From Pseudomonadota bacterium (GTDB taxonomy: Bacteria > Pseudomonadota > Alphaproteobacteria > Sphingomonadales > Sphingomonadaceae): DNA of 64,000 bases. Each line of letters starts with the position of its first letter. The first letter of the stretch is position 1. The translations under genes were made by a program, and so were the position numbers. The DNA lies in contig JAIUPN010000001.1 in NCBI GenBank assembly GCA_020160755.1, positions 186,001 to 250,000 of the forward strand, given 5' to 3'. Below, piece by piece: positions 26,155-33,095 of this stretch. The notes beneath the pieces are model-generated. The model did no database searches and had not been told where the DNA came from. It was given only the letters and a program-made list of their open reading frames with translations.

Positions 26155-27501
26155 TCAGACCCGCATCAACAGATGTTCACGTTCCCAGCTCGATACGACC
26201 GACTGGTAGTTGAAGAGCTCGTAATCCTTCACCGCGAAGAAGATTTCGAAGAAATCGTCGCCGAGCAGGTTGCGCACCTTCTTGCACGAGCTGAACCGGT
26301 CGAGCGCGGCTTCCAATGTACGCGGAAGGGTGCGCGCGCGGTTATACGCGCTGCCGGTGATCGGTTTGGCCGGCACCATGCGGTCGACCATGCCGATATA
26401 GCCGCAGATCAGCGAGGCCGCGATCGCGAGATAGGGATTGCTGTCGGCACCGGGCAGGCGGTTTTCGACGCGGCGGTTGTTCTTGTCCGAAATCGGCACG
26501 CGGAACCCGCACGAGCGATTGTCCTCGCCCCACTGCACGTTGATCGGCGCCGCGCTGTCGGGTCGCATCCGGCGGAAGCTGTTCACATTGGGCGCCCACA
26601 GCGGCGAGATTTGCGGCATGTACCGCACCAGCCCGGCGATATAGCTGCGGAACATCGCACTATCGCGGCCGTTGGCGGTCGAGAACAGATTCTTGCCGCT
26701 CGCGGCGTCGACGACCGACTGGTGAATATGCATCGCGCTGCCCGGTTGGCCGGCCATCGGGTTCGCCATGAAGGTCGCATAGACGCTGTGCTGCTTGGCG
26801 ACGTTGCGCACGACGCGCTTGAACAGGAACACCTCGTCGGCAAGGCGCAGCGGGTCGCCATGCTCGAAATTCACCTCGAGCTGCGCGGCGCCCATTTCGT
26901 GGATCATCGTGTCGATATCGAGCCCCATCAGCTCGCAATCGTCATAGATATGATCGATGATATCCTCATATTCGTTCATCGCCTCCAGCCCGTAAGGCTG
27001 GCTCGCGCTCTCGCTGCGCCCCGACTGGCCGACCGGCGGGGTCAGCGGAAAATCGGGGTCGGCATTCTGCGAGACGAGGTAGAATTCGACCTCGGGTGCG
27101 ATGATCGGTTTCCAGCCCTTCTCCGCATAGAGGTTCAGCACCTTCTTCAGGATCGTGCGCGGCGCAATCTCGACCTCGGTCCCGTCGCCGTTGAAGGCGT
27201 CGGCGATGACGAAGGCGGTCGGCGAAGTGAAGCCCGGCGCGACGCAGATCGTGCCCGGATCGGCGATCAATATCTTGTCGGGATCCTTGTCCCAGATGTC
27301 ATCGATGTCCTCGGGATAATGGCCGTCGATCGTGCAGATAAAGACGCTGCCCGGAATGCGCAGCGACTTGTCCTTGACCGAGGAGAGAAACTTCTTGGCG
27401 GGCAGCACCTTGCCGCGCTGGACCCCGTTGATGTCGGGGACGATACATTCGACTTCGTCGATTTTATGGTCGCTGATCCATTGTTCCAGATTGACTGACA
27501 T
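26155..27501 (-). CDS. puuA: Gamma-glutamylputrescine synthetase-like enzyme (first copy)
   Basis: The 448-residue GlnA-fold ligase is the first gene of the operon. It contains GQPGSAMHIHQSV, WGEDNRSCGFRVP and NRLPGADSNPYLAIAASL. It should couple glutamate to the amino group of putrescine at the expense of ATP, the first step of the Puu route. The ATG (MSVNLEQWISDHKIDEVEC) follows only a weak ribosome site. About 250 bases separate it from the divergent aminotransferase gene; that gap holds a repeat element and the promoters. Confidence 0.88.
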   Translation of the reverse strand: MSVNLEQWISDHKIDEVECIVPDINGVQRGKVLPAKKFLSSVKDKSLRIPGSVFICTIDGHYPEDIDDIWDKDPDKILIADPGTICVAPGFTSPTAFVIADAFNGDGTEVEIAPRTILKKVLNLYAEKGWKPIIAPEVEFYLVSQNADPDFPLTPPVGQSGRSESASQPYGLEAMNEYEDIIDHIYDDCELMGLDIDTMIHEMGAAQLEVNFEHGDPLRLADEVFLFKRVVRNVAKQHSVYATFMANPMAGQPGSAMHIHQSVVDAASGKNLFSTANGRDSAMFRSYIAGLVRYMPQISPLWAPNVNSFRRMRPDSAAPINVQWGEDNRSCGFRVPISDKNNRRVENRLPGADSNPYLAIAASLICGYIGMVDRMVPAKPITGSAYNRARTLPRTLEAALDRFSSCKKVRNLLGDDFFEIFFAVKDYELFNYQSVVSSWEREHLLMRV

Positions 27502-27643
27502 GCGCCCCCGATTGGGCCGAGGAGTCGGCCCGTTGTGGAGCGGGCAGCGTATCGCAAGCTTTGGAGGAGCGCCAGAGGGGGTCGCTATTCGGCCATTTTC
27601 GGCATGATTATATGTCCAATTCTTTGCGCGCGCGAAAGCCGGT

Positions 27644-27739
27644 TGTCATTGTCAGCGAAGCAAAGCAATCTCCGTCTCCCGGCGTCGGGAATGGCCGGGA
27701 GCCGGAGATTGCTTCGTCGCTGCGCTCCTCGCAATGACA
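27644..27739. repeat. REP/ERIC-like repeat, CHCEERSDEAIS family
   Basis: The element is bounded by TGTCATTG and CAATGACA. It carries long internal inverted repeats (GCAATCTCCG/CGGAGATTGC and an inner CTCCCGG/CCGGGAG). Translated on the reverse strand it reads CHCEERSDEAIS, the well-known false peptide of this dispersed repeat. It ends 18 bases before the aminotransferase start and so lies in that gene's promoter or leader. Confidence 0.8.
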
Positions 27740-27757
27740 GGTTGAAAGGAGATCGCG

Positions 27758-29074
27758 ATGAGGGGTGAAAACGACCAGCTGGCGTCCTTCTGGATGCCCT
27801 TTACCGCCAATCGTTCGTACAAGGCGAACCCGCGCCAGCTCGTGTCGGCAAGCGGGATGCACTACCGGAGCAGTGACGGACGGACGATCCTCGACGGCAC
27901 TGCGGGGCTGTGGTGCAGCAACGCGGGTCACTGCCGCCCGGAAATCACCGACGCCATCGCAAAGGCGGCGGCGACGCTCGATTTCGCACCGACTTTCCAG
28001 CTCGGACATCCGCTGCCCTTCGAACTCGCGCAGCGCCTCGCCGCATTGATGCCCGCAGGAATCGACCGGATATTCTTCACCAACAGCGGCTCGGAATCGG
28101 TCGATACCGCTCTGAAAATCGCGCTCGCTGTTCAGCGCGCGAAGGGGCAGGGAACGCGCACGCGGCTGATAGGGCGCGAGCGCGGCTATCATGGCACCGG
28201 TTTCGGCGGGATCAGCGTCGGCGGACTCGTCAACAATCGCCGCGCTTTCGGCGGCGGATTGCCGGGTGTCGATCATCTCCGCCATACGCACGACATCGAG
28301 CGCAACGCCTTCACGCGCGGTTTTCCGCAGCATGGTGCCGAGCTGGCGGACGATCTGCAGCGCCTTGTCGACCTGCACGGCGCCGACACGATCGCGGCGG
28401 TCATCGTCGAACCGATGGCGGGCTCGACCGGGGTGCTGGTCCCTCCTGTCGGCTATCTTCTGCGTCTGCGCGAAATCTGCGACAAGCACGGCATTATCCT
28501 GATCTTCGACGAAGTGATCACGGCATTCGGCCGCGTCGGCGGCGCGACCGCGGCGGGGGTCTGGGGCGTGACGCCCGATATCATCACGATGGCCAAGGGG
28601 CTGACCAACGCGGCGGTGCCGATGGGCGCGGTGGCGGTGAAGCGCGAACTTCACGATGCGGTGATCGACAGCGTGCCAGGCGGGATCGAGCTGTTTCACG
28701 GCTATACCTACTCGGGCCATCCGCTTGCGAGCGCGGCGGGTCTCGCGACGCTCGATCTTTATGCGCGCGATGGCCTGTTGGACCGCGCGAACGAGCTCGC
28801 CGGCTATTGGGAGGATGCGGCGCACAGCCTGAAGGGCCGGCGCCATGTCATCGATATCCGCACGATCGGCCTTGTCGCCGGTATCGAACTCGAACCGCGT
28901 GCGGGTGCGCCGACGGCGCGCGCGATGGAATTGTTCCACGGCTGTTTCGACGATGGATTGCTCGTCCGCGCGACGGGCGACATCATCGCACTGTCGCCGC
29001 CGCTGATCGTCGACAAGGCGCAGATCGACGAGATATTCGGGAAGATCGGGGCGCTGTTGGGCCGTATCGACTGA
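27758..29074 (+). CDS. Class III aminotransferase, beta-alanine/omega-amino acid-pyruvate type
   Basis: The 438-residue PLP enzyme begins behind AAAGGAGATCGCG. It has FFTNSGSESVDTALKIAL, GYHGTGFGGISVGG, LIFDEVITAFGRVG and MAKGLTNAAVPMGAV with the PLP lysine. These fit the beta-alanine-pyruvate aminotransferase branch, which also accepts GABA and other omega-amino acids. It runs divergently from the puu/pot operon and could handle the amino acid end-products of that pathway. Its stop codon lies inside a perfect palindrome shared with the neighbouring gene. Confidence 0.87.
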   Translation: MRGENDQLASFWMPFTANRSYKANPRQLVSASGMHYRSSDGRTILDGTAGLWCSNAGHCRPEITDAIAKAAATLDFAPTFQLGHPLPFELAQRLAALMPAGIDRIFFTNSGSESVDTALKIALAVQRAKGQGTRTRLIGRERGYHGTGFGGISVGGLVNNRRAFGGGLPGVDHLRHTHDIERNAFTRGFPQHGAELADDLQRLVDLHGADTIAAVIVEPMAGSTGVLVPPVGYLLRLREICDKHGIILIFDEVITAFGRVGGATAAGVWGVTPDIITMAKGLTNAAVPMGAVAVKRELHDAVIDSVPGGIELFHGYTYSGHPLASAAGLATLDLYARDGLLDRANELAGYWEDAAHSLKGRRHVIDIRTIGLVAGIELEPRAGAPTARAMELFHGCFDDGLLVRATGDIIALSPPLIVDKAQIDEIFGKIGALLGRID

Positions 29075-29091
29075 CCGGAACCGGTCAGTCG
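29068..29091. terminator. Perfect 11-2-11 palindrome covering two convergent stop codons
   Basis: CGACTGACCGG-AA-CCGGTCAGTCG contains the TGA of the forward aminotransferase and the TGA of the reverse 70-residue protein. It is a candidate bidirectional terminator, although it has no T-run. Confidence 0.45.
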
Positions 29092-29297
29092 GCGGGGCCA
29101 TTCGCTTCGGCGCGCGCCGCGGCCGCGGCGACCTGCCGGGCGCGCGTGGCTTCGGTCTGGATCAGCCGCTCGGCCATCGTGCGCCACGCCTGTTCGGCGC
29201 GCAGATTACGGTCGCGAACTTGCGACAACGTGCTTTCCGCCGCGTCGACAGCGCATTTATCCGCCTGGATCAGGTAGAAATCGCTGGTGTTCGACAT
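29085..29297 (-). CDS. Small conserved-looking protein of unknown function (70 residues)
   Basis: It reads MSNTSDFYLIQADKCAVDAAE and then a long, charged, probably alpha-helical region (LRAEQAWRTMAERLIQTEATRAR). The ATG follows AAGGA at good spacing. I do not recognise the family. It is soluble in appearance, without membrane segment or signal. It is the last gene of a reverse-strand group made of cold-shock protein, IF-1 and a 46-residue protein, 46 bases behind the latter, so a role linked to cold or growth transitions is possible but unproven. Confidence 0.7.
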   Translation of the reverse strand: MSNTSDFYLIQADKCAVDAAESTLSQVRDRNLRAEQAWRTMAERLIQTEATRARQVAAAAARAEANGPAD

Positions 29298-29343
29298 GGC
29301 GGAAATCCTTGGTTTAGATGGGTTTAGGGTCGGGCTGGAAGGC

Positions 29344-29484
29344 TCAGTCGACCATTTGGGCAATCAGGCGGCGCAGTTCGCGCCGCGACAGCGTCGGCGA
29401 CCGCCGCGCTGTATTATCGGCCCGCGCGTCGATCGCGGAATAGGGCCGAAGGAGGGAGGGAAATGCATTCAATTTAAAGTTCAT
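29344..29484 (-). CDS. 46-residue protein of unknown function between infA and the 70-residue gene
   Basis: A short open frame begins MNFKLNAFPSLLRPYSAIDA and ends with the basic helix LSRRELRRLIAQMVD before TGA. The ATG stands 6 bases after AGGA, and the 40-base gap to the IF-1 stop is AT-rich. The C-terminal amphipathic helix, the ribosome site and its place between two genes on the same strand argue that it is real. It is too short for routine gene callers. I do not recognise a family. Confidence 0.62.
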   Translation of the reverse strand: MNFKLNAFPSLLRPYSAIDARADNTARRSPTLSRRELRRLIAQMVD

Positions 29485-29524
29485 AATATCCTGTGGTTTT
29501 ATTCTGTTTTTTGGTTGGTGGGTA

Positions 29525-29788
29525 TCAGCGTCGGTTGCCCTTGCGGGGACCGCCGCCGGCCGGACCGGCGCCGCGATCGCGATAAACGATGCGGCCCTTG
29601 GTCAGGTCATAGGGCGTCATTTCGACGCGAACGGCGTCGCCCACGACCGACCGGATACGAAAACGTCGCATCCGGCCTGCCGTGTAAGCGATGATCCGAT
29701 GATCATTCTCCAGAATGACGCCGAAGCGCCCGTCGGGAAGGATTTCATCGATCTGGCCGTCGAGGGTCAGTAGTTCCTCTTTGGCCAA
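29525..29788 (-). CDS. infA: Translation initiation factor IF-1, TTG start
   Basis: An S1/OB-fold initiation factor of 87 residues that binds the 30S A site. The TTG start gives [20 protein letters not shown], which aligns with the universal MAKED.. start of IF-1; no ATG exists at this place. Further motifs are [21 protein letters not shown] and [16 protein letters not shown]. The tail ([15 protein letters not shown]) is a basic extension beyond the usual 72 residues. It starts 4 bases after the cold-shock gene stop, so translation is probably coupled. The main infA of alphaproteobacteria often lies near maf, so this may be a second copy. Confidence 0.88.
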   Translation of the reverse strand: MAKEELLTLDGQIDEILPDGRFGVILENDHRIIAYTAGRMRRFRIRSVVGDAVRVEMTPYDLTKGRIVYRDRGAGPAGGGPRKGNRR

Positions 29789-29792
29789 AAGC

Positions 29793-29999
29793 TCAGGCCG
29801 ACTGGATGTTGACGGCGGCAACTTTGCCGCGCTGGTCGGTTTCCAGATCATAGGAAACGCGCTGATCCTTGTTCAGCGTCGTCATCCCGGCGCGTTCGAG
29901 GGCGGTGATGTGGACGAAATTGTCGCCCGAGCCGTCCTCGTTGGCGATGAAGCCATAGCCCTTTTCGGTGTTGAAGAATTTTACGGTGCCGATCGGCAT
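29793..29999 (-). CDS. cspA: Cold-shock domain protein
   Basis: The 68-residue single cold-shock domain carries RNP-1 (KGYGFIA) and RNP-2 (NFVHITAL). It binds single-stranded RNA or DNA and acts as an RNA chaperone. The ATG ([10 protein letters not shown]) follows GAAAGGAACGACCT. It heads a compact group with IF-1 and two small proteins. A terminator for the upstream kinase lies ~90 bases before it, so the promoter must lie within that stretch. Confidence 0.95.
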   Translation of the reverse strand: MPIGTVKFFNTEKGYGFIANEDGSGDNFVHITALERAGMTTLNKDQRVSYDLETDQRGKVAAVNIQSA

Positions 30000-30088
30000 A
30001 GGTCGTTCCTTTCACGGAAGCGGAGTTACCACCGGCCGATGCCGATGGCGCCAGGTAGCGTGAAGATGGAAGTGTCCGCCGATCAGGC

Positions 30089-30111
30089 AAAAAAATCCGT
30101 CGCAGGCGACG
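30089..30111 (-). terminator. Rho-independent terminator after the sensor kinase
   Basis: On the reverse strand CGTCG-CCTG-CGACG is followed by GATTTTTTT. It separates the histidine kinase gene from the cold-shock gene. Confidence 0.65.
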
Positions 30112-30186
30112 ATAGCTTCCGGAAGATGGGGGTGATCGGGGCGAAAGTCAAGGATAGGGCCGGATTCGCGCTTTGCCGGCCGTCGG

Positions 30187-31419
30187 TCAGATATCGCCCG
30201 ACAGAGGAAATGTGACCGAAACGCGGGTGCCTTTGCCCAGTTCGCTTTCGATATCGAGCTGGCCCTGATGGCGCTCGCTGATGTGTTTGACGATGGCAAG
30301 GCCGAGCCCCGTTCCGCCCACCGAACGGCTGCGCGCCTCGTCGACGCGATAGAAGCGTTCGGTCAGGCGCGGCAGGTGATCGGGTGCGATCCCGTCGCCT
30401 TCGTCGCTGACCGACAGGCGTATGCGGCGGCCCTCGCGGGCAAGCTCGACGGTGACGGGCGTATCGGCATGGCCATATTTCATCGCGTTCGACACGATAT
30501 TGTGCGCGAGCTGTTTCAGCTGGGCTTCGTCCCCCAGCATCGGCGCGGGGATCTCGTCGAGCCGCGCGACGATGTCCTTGGCGCGCGCCTGTTCGCTGTC
30601 GCGCAGCTGCGTGATCGTCGTGTGGACGATGCTGGCGAGATCGACCGGCGTCGTCGGACGGCGAAAGCGGTCGGCTTCGACCCGCGAGATCGACAGGAGG
30701 TCGATGACGAGTTGCTGCATCCGTCGCGCCTCGCGATCGATGATCGAAAGGAAACGGTTGCGCGTCGGTGCGTCCGCCTCTCCGTTCATTTCCTGCAATG
30801 TTTCGACATAGCCAAGGATAGCGGCGAGCGGGGTGCGCAGCTCGTGGCTGGCGTTGGCGACAAAATCCGACCGCATCCGGTCTGCGGCGTCGATCGCGGA
30901 GCGGTCCGAAAGGAAGATGATCCGCTCGCTTCCCGAAAGGGTTGCCGTTCGCATCGTCCAGCGCTGTCCCGGACGTGGGAAATCGACGAGGCTGATCGTT
31001 TCGAGCGGGGCGTTGCCGTCGATGTGCGAAAGCCAGTCGGTCGCGGCGGGGTGGCGGATTGCGGTGCGGACATCGGCGCCGACGATATGCCGCCCGAGCA
31101 GCCGGATCGCCGCATCGTTGGCGATCGTGACGATATTGTCCGCAGTGCCGAGCAGCGGCTCCTTCTCCTGATCGACCCAATGCGCAAAATCGGGATGACG
31201 AAGCAGCGATACGGGTGGTGCTTCGACCGGTAGCGAGGTGGCTCCCTGCGCGTCGGGCAGCGCCGTAGGAAGGGCACTGTAAACGGTGGCGGCGGCAATG
31301 AAGCCGGCGAGTAGCATGATCGCGATCGACAGCGGATCGCCACCGGACAGCGCCGCAAAAATGGCCGCAATGGCGACGAGCGTCAGGGCGATGACCAGGC
31401 TGGACAGACGATCGAACAT
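30187..31419 (-). CDS. PhoR-like sensor histidine kinase
   Basis: The membrane kinase has ~410 residues if it starts at MFDRLSSLVIALT; an ATG 132 bases upstream is possible. Two N-terminal helices are followed by a PAS-like region. Then come the H-box NASHELRTPLAAILGY, the N-box HNIVSNAMKYG, DEGDGIAPDHL (G1) and GGTGLGLAIVKHI (G2). The layout matches phosphate-sensing PhoR kinases. No response regulator, pst or phoU gene is nearby; the next gene is divergent and the one behind is insulated by a terminator. Its partner must be elsewhere. Confidence 0.85.
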   Translation of the reverse strand: MFDRLSSLVIALTLVAIAAIFAALSGGDPLSIAIMLLAGFIAAATVYSALPTALPDAQGATSLPVEAPPVSLLRHPDFAHWVDQEKEPLLGTADNIVTIANDAAIRLLGRHIVGADVRTAIRHPAATDWLSHIDGNAPLETISLVDFPRPGQRWTMRTATLSGSERIIFLSDRSAIDAADRMRSDFVANASHELRTPLAAILGYVETLQEMNGEADAPTRNRFLSIIDREARRMQQLVIDLLSISRVEADRFRRPTTPVDLASIVHTTITQLRDSEQARAKDIVARLDEIPAPMLGDEAQLKQLAHNIVSNAMKYGHADTPVTVELAREGRRIRLSVSDEGDGIAPDHLPRLTERFYRVDEARSRSVGGTGLGLAIVKHISERHQGQLDIESELGKGTRVSVTFPLSGDI

Positions 31420-31568
31420 CGCGGCGGTGCGTCGCACGAAGCGATGCGGCGAGGCAAGGATGTTTACGGTAATTAACGCTCCATTCGCGAATGTCCCAAA
31501 GCGGGAAGCGTCGACGGCGCCGCGGTGTTTTCCTTTTCCTTGCGCCATCATTGGGTTATGCGCGCGTC

Positions 31569-31979
31569 ATGGATGCGAGCGACAATCCCGCCGAAACCGG
31601 TGAGACCGGCGAAACCATTCCCACGCGCCGCCGGATGCTGGCGCTTGGCGCCGTCGGCGTGTCGGCGGCGCTGACGATCCGTCCTGCCTTCGCGCAGACC
31701 GCCGTGTCGGTGATGAATTGCCAGATCCCGGTACCCGGACCGACCGGGGCGGGTAAATATATCGACACCGCGGGGAAGCTGGTCCCTCCGGGGACCAAGG
31801 GCGCATTTCCGGGCTTTGCGCGTCCGTTCACCGGCGAAGAGGTCAAGCGCGCATTCCGTGGTCAGACGCTGCCCGGAACGACTTACAATCAGTCGCAGGC
31901 GTATCTTCAATATATCCGGCGCTTGCAGGCGGGGCAGAGCGGCTTTACCTGTTTCGCCTCGATCACGATGTCGCGCTGA
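31569..31979 (+). CDS. Small Tat-exported protein of unknown function
   Basis: The 136-residue protein has a clear twin-arginine signal (TRRRMLALGAVGVSAALT, cleavage likely after AFA). The mature part contains NCQIPVPGPTGAGKYIDTAG and QSQAYLQYIRRLQAGQSGF, with two cysteines. I do not recognise the family. No strong ribosome site is visible before the ATG. It lies 60 bases before the FAH-family hydrolase gene and could be its operon partner. The window also encodes TatABC, which would export it. Confidence 0.7.
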   Translation: MDASDNPAETGETGETIPTRRRMLALGAVGVSAALTIRPAFAQTAVSVMNCQIPVPGPTGAGKYIDTAGKLVPPGTKGAFPGFARPFTGEEVKRAFRGQTLPGTTYNQSQAYLQYIRRLQAGQSGFTCFASITMSR

Positions 31980-32039
31980 TTGTCGCTCCCTTCTTTTGGC
32001 GATGTCGGTCCAGCCGCATCGTCAGAAAAAGGAAAATTC

Positions 32040-33041
32040 GTGAAACTAGCATCGCTCAAAAAAGGCCGCGACGGACGCCTCGTCGTCGTTTCGGACGACC
32101 TCGCCTGGTACGCCGACGCCGGCCAGATTGTCCCGACGATGCAGGCGGCGCTCGACAATTGGGCCTATGCCGCGCCGCGCCTCGCCGCGCTGGCCGAAGA
32201 CCTGAACCATGACGCCATTCCCAAGGAACGGTTCCACGAACGCGACGCGGCTTCGCCGCTGCCGCGCGCCTATCAGTGGGCCGACGGCAGCGCCTATGTG
32301 AATCACGTTGCGCTGGTAAGGCAGGCGCGGGGCGCCGAAATGCCCGACAGCTTCTGGCACGATCCGCTGATGTATCAGGGCGGCAGCGACGCCTTCCTTG
32401 GTCCGCGCGATCCGATCCCGCTCGGCGATCCCGCGTGGGGATGCGATATGGAAGCCGAAATCGTCGTCGTAACCGGCGACGTTCCGGCGGGCATCGACCC
32501 CGTTGCGGCGCGCGAGAAGATACTGCTCGTCGGCCTGACCAACGATGTGTCGCTTCGCGGCCTGATCCCGGCGGAACTCGCCAAGGGCTTCGGCTTTTTC
32601 CAGTCGAAGCCGTCGAGTGCGATGTCGCCCGTTTTCGTGACACCCGACGCCCTCGGCGATCGCTGGAAGGACGGCAAGCTGCACGGCACGCTCAGCGTCG
32701 ATCTCAACGGTGAACCGCTGGGACGGGCCGATGCCGGCGTCGACATGACATTCGATTTTGGCGCGCTGATCGCACATGCTGCAAAGACGCGCGACCTTGG
32801 CGCCGGAACGATCATCGGCTCGGGCACGGTGTCGAACCGCGATGCCGATGGCGGCCCGGGCAAGCCGATCGCCGCGGGCGGTCTTGGCTATAGCTGCCTG
32901 GCCGAGGTGCGGACGGTCGAGACGATCCAGCAAGGTGAGCCCAAAACCCCGTTCATGCAAAAGGGCGATACGGTCCGCATCTGGATGGATGATGCCCGCC
33001 ACCACAGCATCTTCGGCGCGATCGAGCAGCAGGTCGGCTGA
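32040..33041 (+). CDS. Fumarylacetoacetate hydrolase-family protein
   Basis: A 333-residue metal-dependent hydrolase of the FAH superfamily. I chose the GTG behind AAAAAGGAAAA because it gives the family-typical start VKLASLKKGRDGRLVVVS. An N-terminal cap domain is followed by the catalytic domain with CDMEAEIVVVTGDVP (metal-binding acids), VGLTNDVSLRGLI and GSGTVSNRDADGG. The likely substrate is fumarylacetoacetate or a similar beta-diketo acid from aromatic catabolism. No hmgA or maiA gene is adjacent, so the substrate remains open. Confidence 0.85.
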   Translation: MKLASLKKGRDGRLVVVSDDLAWYADAGQIVPTMQAALDNWAYAAPRLAALAEDLNHDAIPKERFHERDAASPLPRAYQWADGSAYVNHVALVRQARGAEMPDSFWHDPLMYQGGSDAFLGPRDPIPLGDPAWGCDMEAEIVVVTGDVPAGIDPVAAREKILLVGLTNDVSLRGLIPAELAKGFGFFQSKPSSAMSPVFVTPDALGDRWKDGKLHGTLSVDLNGEPLGRADAGVDMTFDFGALIAHAAKTRDLGAGTIIGSGTVSNRDADGGPGKPIAAGGLGYSCLAEVRTVETIQQGEPKTPFMQKGDTVRIWMDDARHHSIFGAIEQQVG

Positions 33042-33046
33042 ACGAA

Positions 33047-33078
33047 AAGGGGCGGGAAGACTCCCGCCCCTTCGGTTT
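33047..33078. terminator. Bidirectional terminator between FAH-family gene and tadC
   Basis: AAGGGGCGGGA-AGAC-TCCCGCCCCTT is a perfect 11-bp stem with a T-rich tail in each direction, placed between two convergent genes. Confidence 0.85.
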
Positions 33079-33095
33079 CCTTGTCGTCGGCGGGT

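Noticed and set aside
18019-29074. Horizontal transfer of the polyamine block
   Set aside because: Base composition and codon use look like the flanks by eye, and no integrase, tRNA or direct repeats border it.
29298-29343. tRNA or small RNA in the gaps around infA and the small proteins
   Set aside because: I looked for a T-loop (GTTCRANNC) and cloverleaf pairing and found none; the larger gap is better explained by the 46-codon gene.
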